Assembly (NCBI GenBank): GCA_964588525.1
Contig: CAZPQC010000001.1
Location: 1-64,000 of the forward strand
DNA from: JAFGQJ01 sp964588525
Lineage (GTDB): Bacteria > Spirochaetota > Spirochaetia > SZUA-6 > DRHE01
Direction of reading: 5' to 3'
DNA length: 64,000 bases
Numbering within the stretch: the stretch's first letter is position 1; each line of letters opens with the position of its first letter. The translations under genes and the position numbers were made by a program. Under the pieces are notes generated by a model that saw only the letters and a list, made by a program, of their open reading frames with translations, was not told the DNA's origin and ran no database searches. This document shows positions 25,155-34,856 of this stretch, in pieces.

Positions 25155-26629
25155 CCGATTCCTCCCGGGATGATCTGAAGAAAGGGCCGGACCCTGTCGA
25201 TGACGGACTGGGGAAACAACCCGAGGCAGAGGATGAGAAGCATCAATCCGGTCATCACGATCATCTCCGCAGCCCCCAAATCGACGACAGCCGATGCCGG
25301 GCGCGAAGGACCGAACATCGTCCGGCACACCAGATTCAGGGCATAGACCACCGAGACGATCATCGCCGTGGCCGCCAAAATCGCGGGCAACAGGTGCACC
25401 GCGAAAACCCCCAGCAGCACGAGGAACTCTCCGGCGAAGTTCCCCAATCCGGGAAGACCCATCGCCGCCAAGGCGAAGAACAGGGTCACCGCCGCCAGCC
25501 GCGGTGTAACACTCCACAACCCTCCCAGGGAGTCCATGTCCCGGGTGCCCAGGCGGTCCTGTATGCCTCCGGCCAGCGCGAACAGGGCGCCGGTGGTGAG
25601 GCCATGACAGATCATCAGGAGCACCGCCCCCTCCAGGGCAGCCCGGCTTCCCGCATAGATGCCCAGGAGCACGAAACCCAGATGGCTGATGCTGGTGTAG
25701 GCGATGAGGCGTTTAATATCCCTCTGGCCGAAGGCGGCCAGGCCGCCGTAGATGATGCCTGCCACGGCCAGCCCCATGGCCCACGGTGCCAACCGGGCGG
25801 AGGCTTGCGGAAACAGGGGCAGGGCGAAGCGGATGAGGCCGTAGGCACCGGTCTTCAGCAACAGGCCGGCCAGGATGATGCTGCCCGCCGTGGGAGCTTC
25901 GGTGTGGGCATCCGGCAGCCACGGGTGCAGGGGAAAGACCGGCAGCTTGACCGCGAAGGCCAGGAAGAAGCCCAGCATCAGAAGCATTCCCCACCGACCC
26001 GGGAGATGGGTTTCCGCCAGGCGGAGGGCGTCGAAGGTGTACTCCCCCGTCTGGGAAGCGTGGAGGAAATGCAGGCCCAGGATGGCCAGAATCATGAGCA
26101 GGCCGCCTGCCTGGGTGAAGAGGAAGAATTTAATCCCAGCCGCCTGCCGGTTTGCGTGTCCCCAAATCACGATGAGAAAGTAGGTAGGAACCAGCATGAG
26201 CTCCCAGAACAGGGCGAACAGGAACAGGTCCATGGTCAGGAACACTCCCATGATTCCCGCCAGGGAGACCATCAGATGGAAATGAAACAGGCCAACCCGT
26301 TTATTCACCGAGGCCCATGAGACGACCAGAGCAACCATACCCAGCACTGCGGTCAGCGAAACCATCAGCAGGCTGAGACCATCCAGGGCGAGGTGCACCC
26401 TGACGCCAAGCTGCGGGATCCAGGGCAGAACGAGCTGCTCCAGCCAGTGCTTTCCCGGGCCCACGGCCCCAGCCCCCGGAAAGCGCACCCACAGGGAGAG
26501 AATGATGCCCAGATCGACGCTCAGGCCCGCGAACGCTGTCAGGCGGGCAGCGGAATCGCTCCTGCGGCCCAAAAGCCAGGCAAGGAGCCCGGCAAATAGA
26601 GGAACAAGCACCAGCAATGCAAGATTCAT
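25151..26629 (-). CDS. nuoM: NADH-quinone oxidoreductase subunit M
   Basis: 492 residues, about 14 helices, normal length for NuoM. Diagnostic segments are VKLPVFPLHPWLPDAHTEAP (helix 7 lysine region), LLKTGAYGLIRFALPLFP and DIKRLIAYTSISHLGFVLLG. It is a proton-pumping membrane-arm subunit of complex I. The start overlaps the nuoL stop by four bases and its own stop overlaps the nuoN start, so L, M and N are translationally coupled in the standard order. Confidence 0.95.
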   Translation of the reverse strand: MNLALLVLVPLFAGLLAWLLGRRSDSAARLTAFAGLSVDLGIILSLWVRFPGAGAVGPGKHWLEQLVLPWIPQLGVRVHLALDGLSLLMVSLTAVLGMVALVVSWASVNKRVGLFHFHLMVSLAGIMGVFLTMDLFLFALFWELMLVPTYFLIVIWGHANRQAAGIKFFLFTQAGGLLMILAILGLHFLHASQTGEYTFDALRLAETHLPGRWGMLLMLGFFLAFAVKLPVFPLHPWLPDAHTEAPTAGSIILAGLLLKTGAYGLIRFALPLFPQASARLAPWAMGLAVAGIIYGGLAAFGQRDIKRLIAYTSISHLGFVLLGIYAGSRAALEGAVLLMICHGLTTGALFALAGGIQDRLGTRDMDSLGGLWSVTPRLAAVTLFFALAAMGLPGLGNFAGEFLVLLGVFAVHLLPAILAATAMIVSVVYALNLVCRTMFGPSRPASAVVDLGAAEMIVMTGLMLLILCLGLFPQSVIDRVRPFLQIIPGGIG

Positions 26630-28518
26630 AGCAGCACCACCAAAGCGAGGATCAGGGCTGCGCCCAGGGCCACGCCGGCGGCGTAGCGGCGGATCCGGCC
26701 GTCCTGAATCAAGCTGAGCAGGCGGTGCGCCACAACCGCCAGGTCCCCGATCCCCCGGTACAGCCAGTCGAGGGGCTCGGAGCCGACAACCCGGCTCAGA
26801 AACCGGTAGGGACGAACCACCGTCTGTTCGTACAGCCAGTCGAACCCCCAGCCTGCCAGCCAGAAACGCCGCAGGTAAGCCCCCTGCGGCAGGCTCTCCG
26901 CCGCTTCACCGACCCGCAAGCGGCGCCGGAATAGCAGGTAGGCCAGCAGGATCCCCAGCAGCGAGGCCGCCTCGGAAACGAGGATCAGCCAGACGACCAT
27001 TCCCGGCATGCTCGGTGCAGGCTCCACCACCGGGGCCGTTTGGGCGATGAAGCGGGAGAATACCCTGATGTCTCCGAGGTGACGGGGCGTTTCCAGGAAC
27101 CCGGCGAGCGCGGCGGGTACGGCCAGCACCACAAGGGGAATCGTCAGGAGGGCACCGGGCCGGCCCGAAGGCCGGCTGCGTTCCGGTCCCAGGAATACGA
27201 TGAACACCAGGCGGAAGGTATACAGGGAGGTCAGTACGATTCCCAGGAGGGCTAGAAGCCACAGGATCGGTCCGGACGGGCCGGAGTTCCACACCCAGTA
27301 CAGGATCCAGTCTTTGCTGTAGAAGCCGGCGGTAAGGGGTGGAACCGCGGCCATGGACAGCGCCGCGGTCAGGAATGTAGCGAACACCAGGGGCATTCTC
27401 TTCCACAGACCCCCCATCCGGAAAATATCGTGCTCATCACCCAGGTTCAGGATGATCACCCCCGCCCCCAGGAAGAGCAGGGCTTTGAAACAGGCGTGGG
27501 TGAGAAAGTGAAAGGCCGCGGCCGGCCAGGCGCCTACACCGAGAGCCAGAAACATATACCCGATCTGGCTGATGGTCGAGTAGGCCAGAACGCGCTTGAT
27601 GTCGCGCTGAGACGCGGCGCTGAATCCGGCCAGGATGAGGGTGGCCGCCCCGATGATCGCCACCAGAAAGCGCACCGTCGGCGCCAAAGCGAAGAGCACG
27701 TTCATGCGGGCGATCAGGTAGACGCCGGCGGTGACCATCGTGGCGGCGTGGATCAGCGCGCTGACCGGGGTGGGGCCGGCCATGGCGTCGGGCAGCCAGG
27801 TCTGCAGGGGGATCTGGGCACTTTTACCCAGCGCGCCGGCCAGCAACAGGGCGGCGGCGGCAACTGCCAGAGGTGCCCCCGGCGGGATCTGGGAAGAGGC
27901 ACGGGAGAGCAGCTCCTGAATGTTGCCGCTGCCCAGGCGGGTGTAGAGGAGCAAGATGCCGATGATGAGGGCGGTGTCACCGATGCGGGTTACCACGAAG
28001 GCTTTCAGCGCAGCTTTGGAGTTTGCCGGTTCCCTGTACCAGAATCCGATGAGCAGGAAGCTGCACAAGCCCACCCCTTCCCAACCCAAATACAGCAGCA
28101 GCAGGCCATCTGCCAGCACGAGCAGCAGCATCGAGGCTATGAAGAGGTTGAGATAGGCAAAGTAGCGACCGTAGCCTTCTTGAGCGGACATGAAGCTGGT
28201 GGAGTAGAGGTGGATGAGGAATCCAACCCCGGTTACCACCAGTACCCAGAGCAGGGACAGGGAGTCCAGGTGCAGCCCGAAGCCGATGCTGAGAGAGCGG
28301 ATCTCCATCCACTGCCACAGCGCCGTGGTTGTCAGTGGCCGGGGAAGCGTCGGGCTCAGGTATCCCCAGGCCACGACGGCCGAGACGATCATGGACAGGG
28401 CCACGGAGCTTGTACCCATTACGGCGCAGGCCGGCCGGGAAAGTCGCCGGCCGAGGGTGCTGAGCACGAGGAATCCGGCGGCGGGAAATGCTGGAATCAG
28501 CCACATGAGCGTAACCAT
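26626..28518 (-). CDS. nuoL: NADH-quinone oxidoreductase subunit L
   Basis: 630 residues from the ATG at 28518, one base after the nuoK stop and behind AGGGGGTGAT; an upstream in-frame start would lie inside nuoK. About 16 helices. Core motifs are GKSAQIPLQTWLPDAMAGPT, TPVSALIHAATMVTAGVYL and DIKRVLAYSTISQIGYMFL. The C-terminal ~150 residues should form the long lateral helix that ties the membrane arm together. It is the distal proton pump of complex I. Confidence 0.95.
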   Translation of the reverse strand: MVTLMWLIPAFPAAGFLVLSTLGRRLSRPACAVMGTSSVALSMIVSAVVAWGYLSPTLPRPLTTTALWQWMEIRSLSIGFGLHLDSLSLLWVLVVTGVGFLIHLYSTSFMSAQEGYGRYFAYLNLFIASMLLLVLADGLLLLYLGWEGVGLCSFLLIGFWYREPANSKAALKAFVVTRIGDTALIIGILLLYTRLGSGNIQELLSRASSQIPPGAPLAVAAAALLLAGALGKSAQIPLQTWLPDAMAGPTPVSALIHAATMVTAGVYLIARMNVLFALAPTVRFLVAIIGAATLILAGFSAASQRDIKRVLAYSTISQIGYMFLALGVGAWPAAAFHFLTHACFKALLFLGAGVIILNLGDEHDIFRMGGLWKRMPLVFATFLTAALSMAAVPPLTAGFYSKDWILYWVWNSGPSGPILWLLALLGIVLTSLYTFRLVFIVFLGPERSRPSGRPGALLTIPLVVLAVPAALAGFLETPRHLGDIRVFSRFIAQTAPVVEPAPSMPGMVVWLILVSEAASLLGILLAYLLFRRRLRVGEAAESLPQGAYLRRFWLAGWGFDWLYEQTVVRPYRFLSRVVGSEPLDWLYRGIGDLAVVAHRLLSLIQDGRIRRYAAGVALGAALILALVVLL

Positions 28519-28519
28519 A

Positions 28520-28828
28520 TCACCCCCTAAGCCTGCTGAGCTCATCAGGATCAAGCGTTCCGCTCTCCCGGTGGATCCCCAGGATGAGGGCCAGCCCCAC
28601 TGCGGCCTCGGCCGCAGAGACGGCCAGAATGATCAGGAACATCACCTGCCCGTCCGGCTGCTGCCAGCGACTCGCCGCGACCACGAACGCCAGCCCGGCG
28701 GCGTTCAGCATGATCTCCAGCGACAACAGGGTGAACAGAAGATTTCTGCGGAACAGCACCCCCGCCAGACCGACGAGGAACAACGCCGCGGCCAGGAGCA
28801 ATCCGTACTGTACGAGCACCGTCGTCAT
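28520..28828 (-). CDS. nuoK: NADH-quinone oxidoreductase subunit K
   Basis: 102 residues, three helices. The ATG at 28828 follows the nuoJ stop by four bases behind a GAGG site. The conserved glutamates of this MrpC-like subunit are visible in SLEIMLNAAGLAF (helix 2) and SAAEAAVGLALIL (helix 3), both part of the proton path through complex I. Confidence 0.93.
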   Translation of the reverse strand: MTTVLVQYGLLLAAALFLVGLAGVLFRRNLLFTLLSLEIMLNAAGLAFVVAASRWQQPDGQVMFLIILAVSAAEAAVGLALILGIHRESGTLDPDELSRLRG

Positions 28829-28832
28829 TGGC

Positions 28833-29327
28833 TCACCGTCCCTCGTCTTTTTCTCGACCTCGACCGAGGTGGAAAGCCCCGACCACGCCGACCAGCAACA
28901 GCACAGAAGCCAATTCCACCACGACGGCATACGGACCGTACAGGGATGAGCCGACCTGTTCGGGTTGCACCGCCGCTGCAGCCGGAGGTTGCGGAGGCGC
29001 CACGGTCATGACAACCATGAGCTCGACGGCCAGAACCACCGCCAGCAGGGCGGGCCCGATGATCGCCCTCAGGCGCACGGCCGCCCTCTTCTCGGTGCGG
29101 AGGCTGAGCATCATCATGACGAACAGGAACAGCACCATGATGGCCCCGGCCCAGATGACGACCTGGAGGACCGCGGCGAAGGCCGCACCGAAGGCGAAGA
29201 GCACCACAGCCACGCCGAGCATGCCGACGATCAGGTACAGCAGGGCATGCACCGCGTTTCGGCGCGTAACAGCCGCCAGCGTGCTTATCACGGCCACTGC
29301 CCCCGAAATCCAGACAATCCCATTCAT
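28833..29327 (-). CDS. nuoJ: NADH-quinone oxidoreductase subunit J
   Basis: 164 residues from the ATG at 29327 with GGAGGAGTG upstream; a GTG one codon earlier is equally possible. Five hydrophobic helices. The segment VLQVVIWAGAIMVLFLFVMMM is the conserved third helix of NuoJ, which contains the pi-bulge that links quinone reduction to proton pumping. It starts 18 nt after nuoI. Confidence 0.93.
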   Translation of the reverse strand: MNGIVWISGAVAVISTLAAVTRRNAVHALLYLIVGMLGVAVVLFAFGAAFAAVLQVVIWAGAIMVLFLFVMMMLSLRTEKRAAVRLRAIIGPALLAVVLAVELMVVMTVAPPQPPAAAAVQPEQVGSSLYGPYAVVVELASVLLLVGVVGAFHLGRGREKDEGR

Positions 29328-29345
29328 CACTCCTCCTTACCTCCC

Positions 29346-29861
29346 CTACGGCATCAGATCGCGAATATCCACCGGGGGAAGCTCACCCTCGCCCTCCCCT
29401 TTATCCTTGCCGCCGATGCTCACCCCCGCCACCCGGTAGAAGTTGTACCCGGAATACTTGCCGGATCCCCCGATCAAAAGGTCCTCCTTCTCGTATACCA
29501 GATCCTTCCTACGGTACTCGGCCATCTCGAAATCGGGAGTGAGCTGAATGGCATAGGTCGGACAGGCCTCCTCACAAAATCCGCAGAATATGCACCGGGA
29601 GAAGTTGATGCGGAAAAACTCCGGGTACCTTCTGCCCTGATCATCCTCCGTGGCCTGCAGGGCGATGCAGTCCACGGGGCAGGCCACGGCGCACAGATAA
29701 CAGGCCACACACCGTTCCTGTCCATCCGGGTCCCTGGACAGGATGATCCGTCCTCGCCAGCGGGGAGGAAGGCGGCGCCGCTCATCGGGGTAGCGCACGG
29801 TGAAGCGGGGCCTGAAGGCCCGCAGGAAAACGAGCCAGAGGGTGCGGATGATGCTGAACAT
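29346..29861 (-). CDS. nuoI: NADH-quinone oxidoreductase subunit I (2x[4Fe-4S])
   Basis: 171 residues from the ATG at 29861, nine bases after GGAGG; a TTG two codons earlier is less likely. Two ferredoxin-type motifs, CVACYLCAVACP and CIFCGFCEEACP, bind clusters N6a and N6b. These pass electrons from the peripheral arm to NuoB. The N-terminal amphipathic part (LWLVFLRAFRPRFTVRYPDE) contacts the membrane arm. Length and motif spacing are standard. Confidence 0.95.
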   Translation of the reverse strand: MFSIIRTLWLVFLRAFRPRFTVRYPDERRRLPPRWRGRIILSRDPDGQERCVACYLCAVACPVDCIALQATEDDQGRRYPEFFRINFSRCIFCGFCEEACPTYAIQLTPDFEMAEYRRKDLVYEKEDLLIGGSGKYSGYNFYRVAGVSIGGKDKGEGEGELPPVDIRDLMP

Positions 29862-29886
29862 CGACAATAACCTCCTCTTGAGGGAT

Positions 29887-30843
29887 CTATCGTCCCGCAG
29901 CCAGCACGAGCGCCCCGGTCACCAAGAGATTCAACAGCGCCAGGGGGAGCATGACCATCCATCCGAACCTCATCAGCTGGTCGTACCTCAGTCGCGGCAG
30001 CGCGGCCCGCACCAGGATGAGGAAGGCGATGACGATCGCGAGCTTTATTAAAAACCAGAGGATCGGCGGAAGCCAGGGACCGAGCCAGCCGCCGAAGAAC
30101 AATACCACCACGAAGGTGGACAGCAGGGTGATGCCCAAGTACTCGCCGATGTAGAAAAAGGCGAACTTGAACCCCGAATACTCCGTATGGAAACCGGCAA
30201 CCAGCTCGGCCTCCGCCTCCGGAAGATCGAAGGGGATCCGCCGGCTTTCCGCCGATCCCGCGATCAGGAAAATGACCAAACCGGGCAGCTGGGGTATGCA
30301 GAACCACATCCGGCTCTGAGCCCTCACGATCTCCCCGAGACTGAAGGATCCGGCCAGCACGACCACCCCCATCACGGACAGGCCCATGAATACTTCGTAG
30401 CTGACCATCTGGCCCACCGCTCGCAGGCTGCCGAGCAACGAGTACTTGCTGTTGGAGGCCCAACCGCCGAGAGCTACCCCGTAAACCGCCAGAGAGGACA
30501 TGGCCAGGAAGAACAGGAGCCCGATGTTCAGATCCGCCACAGCCACGGCCGGAGAAAAAACCACGACGGAAAACGGCATGACCGTGGCGAATACCATGAT
30601 CGCAGGGGCCAGGAAAAACACAAACCGGTCGCTGAACGGCGCGATCCAGTCTTCCTTGGTCATTATCTTGACGGCGTCGGCCACTACCTGCAGCAGTCCG
30701 AAGGGACCGGCGCGGTTAGGCCCGTAGCGCTCCTGAAACAGCCCGAGCAGGCGCCGTTCGATGAAGGTGAGGCCGGCCGCCAGGGCCAACAGGCCAATCA
30801 GCACACCGAGAACGGTGAGGACGCTCTGAATCACTACACTCAT
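29887..30843 (-). CDS. nuoH: NADH-quinone oxidoreductase subunit H
   Basis: 318 residues, about eight helices. Family signatures include ERRLLGLFQERYGPNRAGPF near the N-terminus and RRIPFDLPEAEAELVAGFHTE, the charged loop lining the quinone channel. NuoH forms the heel of complex I and most of the quinone-binding chamber. The ATG overlaps the nuoG stop (ATGA). Confidence 0.95.
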   Translation of the reverse strand: MSVVIQSVLTVLGVLIGLLALAAGLTFIERRLLGLFQERYGPNRAGPFGLLQVVADAVKIMTKEDWIAPFSDRFVFFLAPAIMVFATVMPFSVVVFSPAVAVADLNIGLLFFLAMSSLAVYGVALGGWASNSKYSLLGSLRAVGQMVSYEVFMGLSVMGVVVLAGSFSLGEIVRAQSRMWFCIPQLPGLVIFLIAGSAESRRIPFDLPEAEAELVAGFHTEYSGFKFAFFYIGEYLGITLLSTFVVVLFFGGWLGPWLPPILWFLIKLAIVIAFLILVRAALPRLRYDQLMRFGWMVMLPLALLNLLVTGALVLAAGR

Positions 30844-33569
30844 CCGCTTTCACCCCGGGATTGCACTCCCCGAACCTTCCCCCACGCGGGCAACACCGGC
30901 GGGCTGGCGCCGGGGAACCCCATGGGGACCAGGGCCGTACCCTGCTCCGCCTGAGAATCGAGCAACAGCGTCAGCCGGTAGGCACCGGAGCCGACCTGGA
31001 GCTCCACGGCCGCGCCCTGCTGCAGCCCGAAGCGCTGCGCGTCATCGGGGTGGAGTCGCAGCTCGGGCTTTGGAATGCAGGTCGCGATTCCCGGAGCAAG
31101 CCGGCTGAGCTCCTCGGTTCCGTACAGCCGGTGCAGAGGCAGCACCCACATCTCGGTTTCCCGTGCTTTGAAAGCGGCGGGAATATCCTCGTGGTAGGCC
31201 CACTTCTTCTGCCCACCGGAGTCGAGCAGGCGCAGCCCGGGGTCCCCTCCCCGAAGCGGCCCGGCCGGAATGGTCTGCAGCTTGTTCAGGGCCTGCACGG
31301 AGTTCCAGCCTGGTGCCCAGTACCGCGTAATCAGCTGGGGCGGGGGCAGACCGGCATAGCCTTCCATCGAGTAGGCGAGGGGCGTGTCCACATCCGGCGG
31401 CGGAGGCTCCTCGTGAACGCTTCGCGCCGCCTGCACGGCCGTACGGCCGCTGGCCCGGTAGGTCTGTCGGGGAACGGGCAGGCCCAGGAGCCGGGAACGC
31501 CCCTCCCTTTCCAGGCCGGTCAGCGGAGCAAGCTCGGATCCGCTCTCGGCGATCTCAGCCAGGATGCTGTTCAGATTCGGCCAGGGTTGAGCGCTCACCC
31601 TGCCCGAGGCCGCCAACAGATCTCCCAGCCAGCGCCAGCTTTCCCGGGCTTCTTCGGCGGGGGGAAACGCTGCGTGGAATCTCTGGGCCCGTGCTTCGGA
31701 GCTGACCAGGGTACCGCTGGATTCTGCGAAAGCGGCGGCCGGTAGGACCAGGGCGGCCTGGTCGGTCGTCGGGGTCATGCTGTGATCCACGCAGATGATC
31801 TCGGCTTGCGATCGGAACAGCGGCTGAAGCTCCGGTTCGCTGAGGCGGCGCGTAAGGTCGTTCTCCAGGATCACCACAGTGGTGTCTCCGCCGCTTCCGA
31901 CCGCACCCACCGCTTCCTCCAGGGAGCCGCCCTCCAGGAAAGCGGCGGCCATGCTGTTGCATTCGGGCACCACGAAGCTCAAGCGGGCGTCCAGCCCCGC
32001 GCGGGTAAGGGCCCAGGCCACGTTGCAGGCCGACTCTATCAGCGCGGCGCTGCCGCTCGAGGTGCCGCAGACCACCAGGGGGCGCCGGCAGGAGCGCAAC
32101 GCAACGGCTATGCGACGGGCCAGCCCGCCGAGGCGCCCGCCGAGGCCCGCCGCTTTGGCCTGGGGATCCAGATGGTGAGCCACCTCGAAGGCCAGCCGGG
32201 CCGAATCCTGAGGGGTCCCGCGGAAACACTCGGCGGCCAGCTCGTCCAGGCCCGTCTCCATGGCGGTGGCGATGTATACCGGCCCTCTTTCCTGCTGGAT
32301 CGCTTCGCGAATGGCCGCATCTTCCCAGGCCGGGATCCGGGGCTGGCGGTTTCTGGCCTCCTCCAGGGGCTTTTGAATGGCCGCCTGCCTCAGCGCCAGA
32401 GTGAGAAGGGGTGCCGTATTGGGCACATCCTCCCCCAGCACCAGCACCCCGTCCGCCGAAGCGGCCTCCCGCAGCGAAGCCACCGGCGCGGGACCCTCTA
32501 CCAGGCTACGTTTAACCTGGCGGATGAGCTCCAGCTCCTGACGGGCGATTCCGTGGAAAAACCATTCGGCTCCGACCAGGCGACGGAGGGCGAAGTTGGC
32601 CTCCACGGACGCGCGGGGCGATCCGATGCCGATCAGCCGCCGCTTGCCGAGCATCTTACCGGCCCGTGCCAGGACTTCCCCAGCCGGGATACTCTTCAGA
32701 CCCTCTTTCCCGCGCAGCAGGGGTTGGCGAATGCGAGTCCCTGCGTTGACGAACTCGTAGCCGAAACGCCCGCGGTCGCAAAGAAAGTAGCCGTTTACCT
32801 CGTAGTGGTAGCGGTTGCGGATGCGCCGCAGCGTCCCGTAGCGCTCGCCCAGCAGCGTGTTGCACCCCAGGGCGCAGTGCACGCATATCGACGGGGCGGT
32901 CTGCAGATCCCAGGCGCGGGTGAAGTGACGCCGGAAGGTCTTGTCAGTGAACACGCCCGTAGGGCAGATCTCGACCAGATTCCCGCTGAACTCGGACTCC
33001 AGGGTGCCGTCCCGGTAACGGCCGAAGTAGACCGAATCATGGCAGCCGAAGACCTCCAGATCCCTGCCACCCGCAAGATCCCTGTAGAATCGAATACAGC
33101 GGTAGCACTGGATGCAGCGGTTCATCTCGTGGTGAATAAAGGGCCCCAGATCTTGGTTCCTGTAAGTACGCTTGGGAAACCGGCTGCGCCGGTACACGTG
33201 CCCGGTCATCACGGTCATGTCCTGCAGGTGGCATTCCCCGCCCTCGTCGCATACCGGGCAGTCATGGGGATGATTGCGCATCAACCACTCGATCACCGAG
33301 GCCCGGAACGCCTTGACTTCCGCATCCTCGATGGAGATGCGCGTGCCGTCGTCGGCCTGGGTCATGCAGGACATCACGATCCTTCCGCGGGTGTCCTGCT
33401 CGTCCTTGAATACCTTGACGGCGCACTGGCGGCAGGCCCCCACGGAGTGCATGGCCGGGTGCCAGCAGAAATAGGGGATGTCGAATCCCAGGGACAGGCA
33501 CACCTCCAGCAGCGTCCGGTGCTGGTCCTCGAATGAGTAGGGTTTGCCGTCGACGTAGAGAGTGGCCAC
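30840..33569 (-). CDS. nuoG: NADH-quinone oxidoreductase subunit G (molybdopterin-like large subunit)
   Basis: 909 residues from a GTG at 33569; the nuoF stop lies within its GGAGGTAA ribosome site. The N-terminal [2Fe-2S] motif is C-x10-C-x2-C (CWHPAMHSVGACRQC region). It is followed by the His/Cys N5 site HPHDCPVCDEGGEC, MNRCIQCYRCIRFYR and the CVHCALGC site typical of forms with the extra N7 cluster. A large molybdopterin-oxidoreductase-like domain without a recognisable cofactor site fills residues ~220-900. It carries electrons from the flavin subunit toward NuoI. Length is normal. Confidence 0.95.
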   Translation of the reverse strand: MATLYVDGKPYSFEDQHRTLLEVCLSLGFDIPYFCWHPAMHSVGACRQCAVKVFKDEQDTRGRIVMSCMTQADDGTRISIEDAEVKAFRASVIEWLMRNHPHDCPVCDEGGECHLQDMTVMTGHVYRRSRFPKRTYRNQDLGPFIHHEMNRCIQCYRCIRFYRDLAGGRDLEVFGCHDSVYFGRYRDGTLESEFSGNLVEICPTGVFTDKTFRRHFTRAWDLQTAPSICVHCALGCNTLLGERYGTLRRIRNRYHYEVNGYFLCDRGRFGYEFVNAGTRIRQPLLRGKEGLKSIPAGEVLARAGKMLGKRRLIGIGSPRASVEANFALRRLVGAEWFFHGIARQELELIRQVKRSLVEGPAPVASLREAASADGVLVLGEDVPNTAPLLTLALRQAAIQKPLEEARNRQPRIPAWEDAAIREAIQQERGPVYIATAMETGLDELAAECFRGTPQDSARLAFEVAHHLDPQAKAAGLGGRLGGLARRIAVALRSCRRPLVVCGTSSGSAALIESACNVAWALTRAGLDARLSFVVPECNSMAAAFLEGGSLEEAVGAVGSGGDTTVVILENDLTRRLSEPELQPLFRSQAEIICVDHSMTPTTDQAALVLPAAAFAESSGTLVSSEARAQRFHAAFPPAEEARESWRWLGDLLAASGRVSAQPWPNLNSILAEIAESGSELAPLTGLEREGRSRLLGLPVPRQTYRASGRTAVQAARSVHEEPPPPDVDTPLAYSMEGYAGLPPPQLITRYWAPGWNSVQALNKLQTIPAGPLRGGDPGLRLLDSGGQKKWAYHEDIPAAFKARETEMWVLPLHRLYGTEELSRLAPGIATCIPKPELRLHPDDAQRFGLQQGAAVELQVGSGAYRLTLLLDSQAEQGTALVPMGFPGASPPVLPAWGKVRGVQSRGESG

Positions 33570-33571
33570 CG

Positions 33572-34843
33572 TTACCTCCAGGGACAGCGTTTTTCGCGGA
33601 CATGACGCAGCATGTCTTGGCGAAAGTACTTCAATGCGCTTGCCAGAGGCTCCATCGCCCCGGGCGCCAGGGGACAGAAGGTCAGCCCCGGCTTGATGGT
33701 GCGGCAGTGGAACTCCAGCAACTCCAGCGATTCCTCATTGCCTTCGCCCTGCTCCAGCTCTTCCAGCAGCGCCACGATCCAGGGCAGCCCTTCGCGGCAG
33801 GGTGTGCACCAGCCGCAGGACTCCCGGAGGAAGAAGCGCTCCAGACTGATCAGCACGCCTACCGGGCAGACGCTGTCGTCCAGGACGACGATCGTCCCCG
33901 TGCCCAGGCGGCTTCCGGCTGCAGCCACGGATTCATAATCCAGCTTCACCTCCAGATGGTCTTCCGTGAGGAAATCCGTGGAGCCGCCGCCCGGCAGGAA
34001 GGCGCGCAGGTGCGCCCCATCCACCATGCCGCCGGCGTGTTCGAAGATGACCTCTCGAGCCGTCGTCCCCAGGGGAAGCTCCCACGTTCCCGGCCGCTTC
34101 ACCCTCCCGCTCACACCGTAGATCTTGCTGCCGCCGTCGCTGCTCAGGCTCAATCCCTTGAACCACTCGGCCCCATTTCGCAAGATCCCGGGCAGATTGC
34201 TCACTGTTTCCGTGTTGTTCACCACCGTCGGGTTGCCCCACAGACCGCAGGTCTGGGGAAAGGGAGGCTTGGGCCGCGGAATCGGCCGCCTGCCTTCCAG
34301 GGCATCCATGAGCCCATCCTCTTCACCGCATATATAGCGGCCGCTCGATTCGTGCAGGTACAGCTCCACGTTGTAGGAGGAACCCATGACGCCTCGTCCC
34401 AGATAACCGCGCCGGTAGGCTTCGGCTATCGCCGTCTCAAGGCGAACGGCGGCGAGCCGGTACGCCCAACGAAGGTATATGTAGATCACCTCGGCTTCGA
34501 TTGCGTAGGCTCCGATGATGGCGCCCTCCACGACCTGATGGGGGTCGCCTTCCAGGAGCAGTCGATCCTTCATGGTTCCCGGTTCCATCTCATCGGCATT
34601 GACGATGTAGTACTTGGGCCCCCTGGCCTTGCCACCCATGGGCACGAAGCTCCACTTCTGTCCCGTTGGGAATCCGGCCCCGCCGCGTCCCCGCAGCGTG
34701 GATTGGCTGACGAGTTCTTGGACCTCCTTGGGGCTCATGGAAAGCGCCCTGCGCAGCCCCTGGTACCCCTCCCCGCGCTCGTAGGCCTCTAGGGAGAAGG
34801 CCTCCCTGTTTGGACGAATGTTTCTGGTGAGATGCGGTTCCAC
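33572..34843 (-). CDS. nuoF: NADH-quinone oxidoreductase subunit F (NADH/FMN site)
   Basis: 423 residues from a GTG at 34843 behind GAGGAAGG. NADH- and FMN-binding glycine-rich loops are visible: LRGRGGAGFPTGQKW near residue 50 and EEDGLMDALEGRRPIPRP near 175. The N3 [4Fe-4S] cluster binds at ESCGWCTPCREG and a later cysteine around residue 395 (FCPLAPG region). This is the entry point for NADH electrons and works with NuoE and NuoG. Confidence 0.95.
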   Translation of the reverse strand: MEPHLTRNIRPNREAFSLEAYERGEGYQGLRRALSMSPKEVQELVSQSTLRGRGGAGFPTGQKWSFVPMGGKARGPKYYIVNADEMEPGTMKDRLLLEGDPHQVVEGAIIGAYAIEAEVIYIYLRWAYRLAAVRLETAIAEAYRRGYLGRGVMGSSYNVELYLHESSGRYICGEEDGLMDALEGRRPIPRPKPPFPQTCGLWGNPTVVNNTETVSNLPGILRNGAEWFKGLSLSSDGGSKIYGVSGRVKRPGTWELPLGTTAREVIFEHAGGMVDGAHLRAFLPGGGSTDFLTEDHLEVKLDYESVAAAGSRLGTGTIVVLDDSVCPVGVLISLERFFLRESCGWCTPCREGLPWIVALLEELEQGEGNEESLELLEFHCRTIKPGLTFCPLAPGAMEPLASALKYFRQDMLRHVREKRCPWR

Positions 34844-34856
34844 GTCGTTGCCTTCC

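Noticed and set aside
25049..26320. A 423-codon plus-strand frame opposite nuoM and the start of nuoN
   Set aside because: Shadow of membrane-helix genes; the minus-strand reading has clear antiporter motifs.
31782..33536. A 584-codon open frame on the plus strand opposite nuoG
   Set aside because: It is the antisense shadow of a well-conserved gene with iron-sulfur motifs; its composition (low-complexity, arginine/proline/glycine-rich) has no domain pattern.
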